DNA from: Nocardioides nitrophenolicus
GTDB taxonomy: Bacteria; Actinomycetota; Actinomycetes; Propionibacteriales; Nocardioidaceae
DNA length: 64,000 bases
Assembly: GCF_016907515.1 (NCBI RefSeq)
Contig: NZ_JAFBBY010000001.1
Location: forward strand, 2,480,001-2,544,000
Reading direction: 5' to 3'
In this document: positions 16,334-23,475 of the stretch, in pieces
How the letters are laid out: the number at the start of each line of letters is the position of its first letter
How positions within the stretch are numbered: position 1 is the first letter of the stretch
Notes under the pieces: generated by a model
What the model was told of the DNA's origin: nothing
Seen by the model: only the letters and a program-made list of their open reading frames with translations
The model's database searches: none
Made by a program: the position numbers and the translations under genes

Positions 16334-16831
16334 TCAGGCCTGCCAGACCTCGGTCACGCTGACCGCGGTCGGGGACAGTACGCCGATCACGTTGACCTCG
16401 GCGCCGGCCTCGATCGGCCGGTGGGCGCTGGCGTTGAAGCGCAGGGTGTGGCCGCCGACGACGACGCGGACGACGCCGTACCCGTCGGCGGGGATGTCGG
16501 TGACGACCCGGGCGACCTGGCCGACCGCGTCGGCGATCGCGACCGTGCCGTCGCTCGGGCCGTCCTTGACCAGACGGGTCAGCCACAGCGCGAACCAGGC
16601 GACCACGACGCCGGCGCCGCCGCCGATCGCCAGGGACGCCGGCAGCGGCAGGCCGGCGCCGTCGGAGGCGGCCGCGCCGAAGCCGAACGCGGAGACGAAG
16701 CCGCCGATCGCGGCGCTGGAGATCCAGTCGGCCTCGAGTGCCTGGAAGGCACCGTCGAGCAGGTCGCCGGCGACCAGCGACAGGGCGAGCACGACGAGCC
16801 CGGCGATGCCGAGGACGAGGAAGACGGTCAA
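16334..16831 (-). CDS. NfeD-like membrane protein, flotillin partner
   Basis: A 165-aa protein with an N-terminal membrane helix (MTVFLVLGIAGLVVLALSLV), a second pair of helices around residues 40-90, and a C-terminal ~70-residue soluble beta domain (VGQVARVVTDIPADGYG...VNVIGVLSPTAVSV) resembling the OB fold of NfeD proteins. It lies 42 nt upstream of the flotillin gene on the same strand, the usual order of these partners. The function is membrane-domain assembly, by analogy. Confidence 0.8.
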   Translation of the reverse strand: MTVFLVLGIAGLVVLALSLVAGDLLDGAFQALEADWISSAAIGGFVSAFGFGAAASDGAGLPLPASLAIGGGAGVVVAWFALWLTRLVKDGPSDGTVAIADAVGQVARVVTDIPADGYGVVRVVVGGHTLRFNASAHRPIEAGAEVNVIGVLSPTAVSVTEVWQA

Positions 16832-16903
16832 CGTGGGCTCCGGTCGGACGGGGAAGGTCCCGGGATCGTATCCGGACAGGCCGTCGGCAAACCGTGCGAC
16901 CGC

Positions 16904-17563
16904 TCACGCCTCCACGAGCCGGGCGAGCCCGTCGAGGATGAGGTCGAGACCGAAGCCGAACTCGGCGCGGTGGTCGTAGCCGGGCCGGAGCGCGTGGCTG
17001 GTGATCAGCTCGACCAGGTGGGGATAGTCGCCCTCGGGCATGGTCGCCATCATCCCCTCCGCGATCTCCTCGACCTCGGCCGGCGAGTCGAACGGGAGGT
17101 TCACCTCGGTCAGCACGAAGCCGAAGACGTACGCGTCGATGACCGAGAACGCGTGGGCCGCGTCGGCGACCGAGAAGCCGCCACGGCGCAGGCTGCCGAG
17201 GACGGCGTCGTGGTGGCGCAGCAGCGCCGGGCCGGGCGCCGACCGCGACTCGATCAGGCCGATCGCCCACGGGTGGGCCGCGAGCCGGTCGCGCGCGGAC
17301 GCGGCCCGGCGGTACATCGCCGGGCGCCAGGGCTCGTCGGGCTCGGGCAGGTCGATGCCACCGAAGACCCACTCCACGAGCGCGTCGAGCAGCGCCTCCT
17401 TGTCCCGCACGTGGTGGTAGAGCGACATCGCCTCGACGCCGAGCGCCTTGCCGACATTGCGCATGCTGACCGCGGCCAGGCCGCTGCGATCGGCGACCTC
17501 GACCGCCGCCACCACGATCCGTTCGGGCGAGAGCGGGGTCCGGGAGCGGGGCACCCGCGGCAC
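16904..17563 (-). CDS. TetR-family transcriptional repressor
   Basis: A 219-aa regulator. GTG 17563 or GTG 17554 is the start; both give PRSRTPLSPERIVVAAVEVAD followed by the TetR helix-turn-helix with VEAMSLYHHVRDKEALL. The C-terminal part has the TetR_C signature of the TetR/tetracycline-repressor group. It is divergent from an NAD(P)-binding protein gene, and two TTAC...GTAA palindromes in the 36-bp gap (17565-17576 and 17596-17607) are its likely operators, so it should repress both itself and the neighbour. Confidence 0.9.
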   Translation of the reverse strand: MPRVPRSRTPLSPERIVVAAVEVADRSGLAAVSMRNVGKALGVEAMSLYHHVRDKEALLDALVEWVFGGIDLPEPDEPWRPAMYRRAASARDRLAAHPWAIGLIESRSAPGPALLRHHDAVLGSLRRGGFSVADAAHAFSVIDAYVFGFVLTEVNLPFDSPAEVEEIAEGMMATMPEGDYPHLVELITSHALRPGYDHRAEFGFGLDLILDGLARLVEA

Positions 17564-17607
17564 TTTACACGTGTAAGGTCGGCTGCTAGGTTCCCTTACA
17601 TGCGTAA
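17564..17607 (+). promoter_or_regulatory. Divergent control region with two TetR operators and a leaderless promoter
   Basis: TTACACGTGTAA (17565-17576, perfect 12-bp palindrome) and TTACATGCGTAA (17596-17607) are each followed by GGTC and lie 31 bp apart. For the plus-strand gene, TTTACA (17564-17569) and TAGGTT (17587-17592) form a -35/-10 pair with a 17-nt spacer. The ATG at 17600 is 8 nt beyond, so the message is probably leaderless. One operator covers the -35, the other the start codon itself. Confidence 0.65.
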
Positions 17608-18295
17608 GGTCGCCATCATCGGAGGGTCCGGCAAGCTGGGCCGCTACCTCATCGGCCACTGCCTCGAGCGCGGGTACGACGTCACCGCGGTCTGCCGCCC
17701 CGAGAGCGTCGGCAAGCTGGCCGACCTCGCCGACCGGATCACCGTCGTACCCGGCCGCACCGACGACCGCGCGGTCGTGGGGCGCGCGATCGCCGGGTGC
17801 GACGGCGTGCTCACCGTGCTCGTGCCGTTCGGCGTCCACGACTACTCCTCCGGCACCGCGCGGGCGGTGCTCGACCAGGCCGAGCCGGGCGCCCGCCTGG
17901 TCTTCTCCTGCGGCTGGCACATCACCCGCGACGGCCAGGACCGCTACACCCGGCGGTTCCGGCTGCTGGTGCGCGCGATGACGGTGCTCGCCCGCGCGGT
18001 CCGGTTCGCCGACATCGACGACCAGGTGCGCGCCTGCGACGCGATCTTCGCCAGCGACACCGCCTGGACTGTCGTGCGCGGCAGCGACCTGACCGAGGGC
18101 CCCTCCGAGGGCCTGCCGCTGTGGGCTCCACACGTCGGCGACCCGGTGCTGGCGAGCAACCGGACCATGCGCTCCGACTACGCCCTGTTCATGGTCGCCG
18201 CGCTCACCGACGACGACCTGGTCCGCGAGGCGCCCGCCATCGTCGGGCGCGGTACGCCGTCGGCCCGGGCCCACCTCGGCGTCGGCGCCGCGTGA
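17600..18295 (+). CDS. NAD(P)-binding Rossmann protein, NmrA/NAD(P)H-dependent reductase-like
   Basis: A 231-aa atypical SDR. The N-terminus MRKVAIIGGSGKLGRYLIG holds the dinucleotide motif GGSGKLG. No YxxxK active site is visible, as in NmrA-like and biliverdin-reductase-B-like proteins. The middle has RLVFSCGWHITRDGQDR and SDTAWTVVRGSDLTEGP, matching the substrate region of this group. It probably reduces or senses a quinone or electrophile. Expression should be induced when the divergent TetR releases its two operators. Confidence 0.8.
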   Translation: MRKVAIIGGSGKLGRYLIGHCLERGYDVTAVCRPESVGKLADLADRITVVPGRTDDRAVVGRAIAGCDGVLTVLVPFGVHDYSSGTARAVLDQAEPGARLVFSCGWHITRDGQDRYTRRFRLLVRAMTVLARAVRFADIDDQVRACDAIFASDTAWTVVRGSDLTEGPSEGLPLWAPHVGDPVLASNRTMRSDYALFMVAALTDDDLVREAPAIVGRGTPSARAHLGVGAA

Positions 18296-18309
18296 CGCCC
18301 GTCACAAAG

Positions 18310-18344
18310 TTGCACCAAGCGGATCGATAGTGCAAAGATGCACT
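18310..18344 (+). promoter_or_regulatory. Operator-like inverted repeats overlapping the start of a TetR gene
   Basis: TTGCAC (18310-18315) and GTGCAA (18330-18335) form one inverted repeat. AGTGCAAAGATGCACT (18329-18344) forms a second with 6-bp perfect arms, covering the ATG at 18338. This is the expected place for autorepression by the TetR protein encoded here. A clear -10 was not identified. Confidence 0.5.
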
Positions 18345-18937
18345 CCATGTCCGCCCCGTGCATCAACCGACGCGAGCTCAAGCGGTACCAGACCGCCCTC
18401 CGTCTCCAGCAGTGCGGGCTGGAGCTCACCCTCGACCGCGGCTTCGACGGCTGGACCATCGACGACCTGGCCCTCGCGGCCGACGTGTCCCGCCGGACCG
18501 TCTTCAACTACTTCGACGGCAAGGCCGACGTCGTCCTCGGTCCCGGGATCGAGGTCGACCAGGCCCATGTCGACGCCTTCATCGCGGGCGGGCCGACCGG
18601 CCGACTCTTCGACGACCTGATCCTGCTCGCCCACGAGGCGATCAAGGACCGCACCGACGACGAGCGGATGATCACCCTGCTGCGCGAGGCCGTGGTCAAG
18701 GACAGCCGGCTCCTGGTGCTGGTGCACGACCGACTCGAGGAGGCCGCCACCGGCCTGGTCGAGTGCGTGCGCCAGCGCGAGGGCGACGACTATCCCGCCC
18801 AACAGGCGCGGCTGCTGCTCAAGCTGATGCTCACCTTCTTCGACAACGCCCTCGACCGGACCTCGGACGACCCGAGCCGGACCTTCACCGAGCACTTCGA
18901 CGCGACCATCGCCGACGCGCGGACCGCTCTCGCCTGA
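18338..18937 (+). CDS. TetR-family regulator of the adjacent MmpL exporter
   Basis: A 199-aa regulator with an N-terminal helix-turn-helix (WTIDDLALAADVSRRTVFNY followed by FDGKADVV) and a helical C-terminal ligand domain. ATG 18338 is given; ATG 18347 (MSAPCINRRELKRY) is equally possible because neither has an SD. It lies 69 nt upstream of the MmpL gene on the same strand and probably represses itself and the exporter through the TGCAC/GTGCA repeats at its start, responding to an exported toxic or lipid compound. Confidence 0.88.
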   Translation: MHSMSAPCINRRELKRYQTALRLQQCGLELTLDRGFDGWTIDDLALAADVSRRTVFNYFDGKADVVLGPGIEVDQAHVDAFIAGGPTGRLFDDLILLAHEAIKDRTDDERMITLLREAVVKDSRLLVLVHDRLEEAATGLVECVRQREGDDYPAQQARLLLKLMLTFFDNALDRTSDDPSRTFTEHFDATIADARTALA

Positions 18938-19006
18938 CCCCCTTCCCCCGCCCCGCCCTGCACCGGAGACCCCGGCCGCAGTCCATCCCCATCAGGAGAC
19001 CCCACC

Positions 19007-21310
19007 ATGGCCCGCCTGCTCTACCGCATCGGCTCGACCGCCTATCGGCGGTGGCCGTTCTTCATCGCCGGATGGCTGCTCGTCGCCGTCGTCCTCGGCA
19101 GCCTCGCGGCCGCCTTCTCCAAGCCGATGACCGACGCCTTCTCCATCCCGGGGATCCCCTCGGAGAAGGCCGCCGACATCCAGCAGGAGCTGTTCCCCGA
19201 GTCCGGCGACGCGTTCGACGACGCGTCGGTCAACATCGTCGTCGCCGCGCCGAAGGGCCACACCCTCGCCGAGCCGGCGTACCAGACGGCCATCCAGGAC
19301 CTCATCGACGGCGTCCCGACGCTGCCGCAGACCGGCAACGACAACCCCGGCCTGGTCGCCCCCGCGCCGGCGCCCGAGGGGATGCCCGCCGCGTTCTCCA
19401 CCCTCTCCGACGACGGCCGGATCGGCACCCTGTCCTTCGAGTGGGACGTCGACTCGCCGTCCGACCTGAAGGCCACGACCATCGAGGACCTCGAGGACCT
19501 GCTCGCCGACACCACCGCCGAGACCGGCCTGGTCGCCGAGGCCAACGGTCCCGGCATGGCCGTGATGGAGCCGCCCGGCGGCTCGGCCGAGCTGATCGGC
19601 CTCGGCATCGCGCTCGTCGTCCTCGTGCTCACCTTCGGCTCGCTGATGGCCGCCGGCATGCCGCTGCTCAACGCGGTGTTCGGCGTCGGTCTCGGCATGA
19701 CCGGCATCACCGCCATGACCGCGCTGATGGACATCGGCTCCAGCACCCCGATGCTGGCCACGATGATCGGCCTCGCCGTCGGCATCGACTACACCCTGTT
19801 CATCCTGGCCCGCTACCGCACCGAGCTGCACCACACCAAGGACCGCGCCCACGCCGCCGGCATCGCCGTCGGCACCGCCGGCTCCGCGGTCGTCTTCGCC
19901 GGCCTCACCGTGCTCATCGCGCTCTCCGCGCTGGCCGTCGTACGGATCCCGTTCCTGACCGCCATGGGCCTCGCGGCCGCCGCCACGGTCTTCGTCGCGG
20001 TGCTGGTCGCGCTCACGCTGCTGCCCGCGCTGCTCGGCCTGACCAAGTCCAAGTCCTTCGCCGGCCAGGTGCGCAGGTACGACCCGAAGCGCGACGAGCA
20101 CGGCCGGGTGCACAACAACGGCGTGCGCTGGGCGCAGCTGCTCGCGAAGGCTCCGGTCGCGTGGACCCTGGGTGTCGTCGTACTGCTGGGGGCGCTGGCC
20201 GCTCCGATCTCGCAGATGTACCTCGCCTTCCCCACCGACAGCACCTCGCCGACCGACACCACGCAGCGCAAGGCGTCGGACCTGATGACCGAGGCGTTCG
20301 GCCCCGGCCGCGAGGGTCCGCTGCTGGTGGTCGTCGACGGCCGCAAGATCGCCGACGACGACCAGCGCCAGGCCGCCTTCGACCGGGTGGTCGAGTGGGC
20401 CGCGGGCCAGGACGACGTCAAGAGCGCCGACCTGGTCGCGACCAACGCCGAGCGCGACGCGTCCGGCGCACCGGTCGGCACCGGCACCGGCGCGATGATC
20501 CAGATCGTGCCGTCCTCGGGCCCCGACGAGCCGGAGACCCTCGACCTGCTGCAGGCGCTGCGCGACGGCCAGAGCCGGATCGAGAGCCAGACCGACACCG
20601 TCGTCGGCGTCACCGGCCTGACCGCCATCACCACCGACGTCTCCGACCGGCTCAACGGCGCACTGCCGATCTACCTCGCCGTCGTGATCGGCCTGGCGTT
20701 CGTGCTGCTGGTGCTGGTGTTCCGCTCGATCCTGATCCCGCTGACCGCCACCCTGGGCTTCCTGCTCTCGGTGCTGGCCACGCTGGGCGCGACCGTCGCG
20801 ATCTTCCAGGAGGGCGCGCTCGGGCTGTTCGAGGGCCAGCCGATCGTGAGCTTCATGCCGATCTTCCTGATCGGCGTGGTGTTCGGCCTCGCCATGGACT
20901 ACCAGGTCTTCCTGGTCACCCGGATGCGGGAGGCGCACGTCCACGGTTTGCCCACCCACGAGGCGGTCATCGACGGCTTCCGCAACAGCGCCCGGGTGGT
21001 CACCGCCGCCGCGACGATCATGATCGCCGTGTTCTCCGGCTTCATCCTCGAGGACACCGCGGTCGTGAAGTCGATGGGCTTCGCGCTCGCCGTGTCGATC
21101 GTCTTCGACGCCTTCGTGGTGCGGATGGTGCTCATCCCGTCGGTGCTCTACCTGCTCGGCGAGAAGGCCTGGTGGCTGCCGAAGTGGCTCGACCGGATCC
21201 TGCCGAACGTCGACGTCGAGGGTGAGTCCCTCGAGCGCGACTCGGCTCCGGTGCACGTCGGCGCGGGTCGTGACGACCTTGACGAGGACAAGCGGCTGGC
21301 TGGTGTCTGA
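19007..21310 (+). CDS. MmpL/RND-superfamily membrane transporter
   Basis: A 767-aa exporter of the YdfJ/MmpL type. One helix near the N-terminus (RWPFFIAGWLLVAVVLGSL) is followed by an outside domain (~40-190), five helices (~195-345) including VGIDYTLFILARYR, then a second helix/outside-domain/helix set with VFGLAMDYQVFLVTRMRE. The two GxDY-type motifs carry the proton-relay acids of the superfamily. It likely exports a lipid, drug or fatty-acid derivative using proton motive force. AGGAG lies 9-10 nt before ATG 19007. It is controlled by the TetR gene just upstream. Confidence 0.92.
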   Translation: MARLLYRIGSTAYRRWPFFIAGWLLVAVVLGSLAAAFSKPMTDAFSIPGIPSEKAADIQQELFPESGDAFDDASVNIVVAAPKGHTLAEPAYQTAIQDLIDGVPTLPQTGNDNPGLVAPAPAPEGMPAAFSTLSDDGRIGTLSFEWDVDSPSDLKATTIEDLEDLLADTTAETGLVAEANGPGMAVMEPPGGSAELIGLGIALVVLVLTFGSLMAAGMPLLNAVFGVGLGMTGITAMTALMDIGSSTPMLATMIGLAVGIDYTLFILARYRTELHHTKDRAHAAGIAVGTAGSAVVFAGLTVLIALSALAVVRIPFLTAMGLAAAATVFVAVLVALTLLPALLGLTKSKSFAGQVRRYDPKRDEHGRVHNNGVRWAQLLAKAPVAWTLGVVVLLGALAAPISQMYLAFPTDSTSPTDTTQRKASDLMTEAFGPGREGPLLVVVDGRKIADDDQRQAAFDRVVEWAAGQDDVKSADLVATNAERDASGAPVGTGTGAMIQIVPSSGPDEPETLDLLQALRDGQSRIESQTDTVVGVTGLTAITTDVSDRLNGALPIYLAVVIGLAFVLLVLVFRSILIPLTATLGFLLSVLATLGATVAIFQEGALGLFEGQPIVSFMPIFLIGVVFGLAMDYQVFLVTRMREAHVHGLPTHEAVIDGFRNSARVVTAAATIMIAVFSGFILEDTAVVKSMGFALAVSIVFDAFVVRMVLIPSVLYLLGEKAWWLPKWLDRILPNVDVEGESLERDSAPVHVGAGRDDLDEDKRLAGV

Positions 21311-21444
21311 CCGACCCGGCGCGAAGTAGCGCCGCAAACCCGCCGACCCGGCGCGAAAAAGCCACTTTCGCGCCGGGTCGGCGCGTTTTCGCGTGCAGTT
21401 TCTGCCGGGTCGGCGGAAATCGAGAGCCAGTTGGGGCCGGGTCA
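21311..21444. repeat. GACCCGGC-family palindromic intergenic repeat with terminator hairpin
   Basis: Five copies of the core lie between convergent genes: GACCCGGC at 21313 and 21345, and its complement GCCGGGTC at 21372, 21404 and 21436. The central pair forms a perfect 16-bp stem (21343-21358 with 21366-21381, 7-nt loop) that should terminate both the exporter and peroxidase transcripts. The glutathione peroxidase stop codon is part of the last copy. The same family sits at 331-453, also between convergent genes. Confidence 0.75.
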
Positions 21445-21921
21445 GCCCAGGGCCCGCTCGATGTCGCCGGAGATCTTGGCGGGCTCGGTGGTCGGCGCGT
21501 AGCGGTCGAGGACCTGGCCGTCGCGGCCGAGCAGGAACTTGGTGAAGTTCCACTTGATGGCGCCGCCGATCAGCCCGCCCTGCTCCTTCTTCAGCCACTG
21601 GTAGAGCGGGTGGGCCTCCTTGCCGTTGACGTCGATCTTGGCGAACATCGGGAACGAGACGCCGTAGTTGCGCTCGCAGAAGGCCGCGATCTCGTCGTCG
21701 GTGCCGGGCTCCTGGTGGGCGAACTGGTCGCACGGGAAGCCGAGCACGGTGAAGCCGCGGTCGCCGTAGGAGTCGTAGAGCTCCTGCAGGCCCTGGTACT
21801 GCGGGGTGAACCCGCACTTCGAGGCCGTGTTGACGACGAGGACGACCGAGCCGTCGTACGACGACAGGTCGACCTCCTGGCCGTCGATCGCGGTGGCCTT
21901 GAAGTCGTGGAGGGAGGTCAT
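21442..21921 (-). CDS. Glutathione peroxidase-family thiol peroxidase
   Basis: A 159-aa cysteine GPx that reduces hydroperoxides. The catalytic set is visible: Cys36 in NTASKCGFTP, Gln66 in FPCDQF, and Trp124-Asn125 in KWNFTKFL. Cys82 in FCERNYGV is in the position of the resolving Cys, so it probably uses thioredoxin or mycothiol-linked reductants, since actinobacteria lack glutathione. The length is normal. It is monocistronic by position, facing the exporter gene across a strong terminator. Confidence 0.95.
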   Translation of the reverse strand: MTSLHDFKATAIDGQEVDLSSYDGSVVLVVNTASKCGFTPQYQGLQELYDSYGDRGFTVLGFPCDQFAHQEPGTDDEIAAFCERNYGVSFPMFAKIDVNGKEAHPLYQWLKKEQGGLIGGAIKWNFTKFLLGRDGQVLDRYAPTTEPAKISGDIERALG

Positions 21922-21960
21922 GCGGGAAGTCTGGCACGCACGACCCGAGCGCGGGCCCGG

Positions 21961-21990
21961 TCAGCCGCGGTCAGCCGCGGTCAGCCGCGG
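21961..21990. repeat. Three perfect tandem copies of TCAGCCGCGG
   Basis: The 10-bp unit occurs at 21961-21970, 21971-21980 and 21981-21990, and decays afterwards. On the minus strand each unit supplies a TGA, and the nitroreductase stop at 21981-21983 lies in the third. It looks like slippage at the end of the gene. Confidence 0.8.
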
Positions 21991-22598
21991 TCGGCCACCG
22001 TCGGGCCGGACGGGGTGAGGCCGGGCCAGGCCTCCCCCCACGCGCCGTACGCCGTCTCGGCGAGCGGGCGCCGCTGCCGCTCGCGGTGGTCGCGCTCGGC
22101 GTCGCGCTCGGACACCTCGGCCGGGTTGCCGCGCACGCCGACGGCGATGCCGGCGAGCAGCCGCGCGGTGTCGGGGATCCCGAGCGCCTCGGCCGCGCCG
22201 TCGTGGTCGAACCCGCCGAACTGGTGGGCGTGCAGCCCCATCGCCCGCGCCTGCAGGGTGAGGTGGGCGGCGGCCTGGCCCACGTCGTGGGTGGGGATGA
22301 GCACGTCGCTGAGCTCGACCCCGTCCTGGCCCAGCATCACCACCGACAGCAGGACGACGGACGCGCGCGGCACCCATCCGGAGTTGCCGCGGCTCAGGTG
22401 CGGGACGAAGGCGGCGTGCTGGGCGCTGCCGCGCGGCGCGACGACGAAGCGCCAGGGCTGCCGGTTGCCCGAGCTCGGCGCCCACTGCGCGGCTTCGAGG
22501 AGGCGGGTGATCTCGGCGGCGGTGAGCTCGTGGCGGGCGTCGAAGACGCTCGGGCTCCAGCGGGAGCGCAGCGGCTCGGCGATGTCGACCGGGTTCAT
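21981..22598 (-). CDS. Nitroreductase-family FMN oxidoreductase
   Basis: A 205-aa flavin reductase. The N-terminal LRSRWSPSVFD and AAQWAPSSGNRQPWRF are the FMN-binding signature, and the C-terminal part has GLHAHQFGGFDHDGAAEALGI, the usual helix over the flavin. It reduces nitro, quinone or similar acceptors with NAD(P)H. The C-terminus ends within a 10-bp tandem repeat, so the last few residues may vary between strains. The start at 22598 has no strong SD, but the domain begins at once. Confidence 0.9.
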   Translation of the reverse strand: MNPVDIAEPLRSRWSPSVFDARHELTAAEITRLLEAAQWAPSSGNRQPWRFVVAPRGSAQHAAFVPHLSRGNSGWVPRASVVLLSVVMLGQDGVELSDVLIPTHDVGQAAAHLTLQARAMGLHAHQFGGFDHDGAAEALGIPDTARLLAGIAVGVRGNPAEVSERDAERDHRERQRRPLAETAYGAWGEAWPGLTPSGPTVADRG

Positions 22599-22632
22599 GG
22601 GTCGAGTATCGCGTCCGGGCGTCGCGGAGCCC

Positions 22633-23316
22633 TCAGCCGCCCGTCGCGAGCAGGGGCGGGGTGCGCGTCTCGTACTCGGCCACCGCCAGCTCGCCGGCGC
22701 GCCTGATGTGGGCGGCGCAGGCCGCGCGGGCGTCGTCGGGGTCCCGGCGGACGGCGGCGGCGTCGACGATGCGCCGGAGCTCGTCGAGCGAGAGCCGGAC
22801 CCGCTCGTCGTCGGTGAAGGCGAAGTGGCGGAAGATGCCGATGCGCAGGTGGATCCGCTCGAGGTTCTCGCGGAGCACCTCGTTGTCGGCCCCGGTGAGC
22901 AGCCGCTCGTAGAACTCGTCCTTGAGCACGATCCGGGTGGCCAGGTCGCCGGGGAGGAACTCGCGGTCCATCCGCTCGAGGTGGGCGACCAGTCCCCGGG
23001 CCTGCTCGTCGCCGGCCCGGGCGGCGAAGCACTCCCCCATCAGGCCCTCGAGGCAGGCGCGCACCTCGTACATGGCGATGATGTCGCAGCGGGTCAGCAG
23101 GGTGACGATCGCGCCCCGGTTGGGCAGCAGCGTGATCAGGCCCTCGGACTCGAGCTGCCGCAGCGCCTCGCGCACGACCGTGCGGGAGACGCCGTAGCGC
23201 TCGCAGAGCATCGGCTCGGCCAGCCGCTGGCCGGGCCGCAGCTCGAGCTGGACGATGTCCTGGCGGACCGCCCGGACCACCTCCTGGCGGACGGGTGCGG
23301 CCGGGACCGTGATCAT
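22633..23316 (-). CDS. GntR-family regulator (FadR/FCD subgroup)
   Basis: A 227-aa protein with an N-terminal winged helix (LCERYGVSRTVVREALRQLE) and an all-helical FCD ligand domain whose metal/ligand His and Asp positions appear in IYEV-type and HLRIGIFRHF segments. ATG 23316 follows GGGAGG by 6 nt. It is divergent from the AcoR-like activator gene. The gap holds a tandem GTATGACG repeat (23362-23377) and other symmetrical sites it could bind. A target within the ketone/transport module is plausible but not shown. Confidence 0.88.
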   Translation of the reverse strand: MITVPAAPVRQEVVRAVRQDIVQLELRPGQRLAEPMLCERYGVSRTVVREALRQLESEGLITLLPNRGAIVTLLTRCDIIAMYEVRACLEGLMGECFAARAGDEQARGLVAHLERMDREFLPGDLATRIVLKDEFYERLLTGADNEVLRENLERIHLRIGIFRHFAFTDDERVRLSLDELRRIVDAAAVRRDPDDARAACAAHIRRAGELAVAEYETRTPPLLATGG

Positions 23317-23358
23317 CGCTGTCCTCCCGAATGTGACGACCCGCACGTACGAGCCTTG

Positions 23359-23397
23359 ATCGTATGACGGTATGACGATTATGGTGACAGTCGTCAC
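23359..23397. promoter_or_regulatory. Candidate operators between the GntR and AcoR-like genes
   Basis: Three symmetrical or repeated sites are packed together. ATCGT...ACGAT frames 23359-23379. Two back-to-back copies of GTATGACG lie at 23362-23369 and 23370-23377. GTGAC-AGTC-GTCAC is at 23384-23397. They sit 43 nt before the GntR start and ~80 nt before the activator start (GTG 23476, preceded by AGGAGG). Which protein binds which is not determined. Confidence 0.5.
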
Positions 23398-23475
23398 GGC
23401 TGTCCATCTCGGACCGCGCCCACCGCTCCGAAAGCGGAGGCCGGACGCCTGGACGCAGCGAGATAGGAGGCGGTC

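Noticed and set aside
14792..18295. Very long plus-strand open frame through the flotillin, NfeD and TetR genes
   Set aside because: It is antisense to recognisable proteins and has the low-complexity Leu/Gly/Asp/Arg composition of high-GC shadow frames. Only its end (17600-18295) is a real gene.
18358..21937. Long open frames on both strands opposite or out of phase with the TetR and MmpL genes
   Set aside because: They are Arg/Pro/His-rich shadows. The MmpL frame has clear membrane helices and GxDY motifs and must be the coding one.
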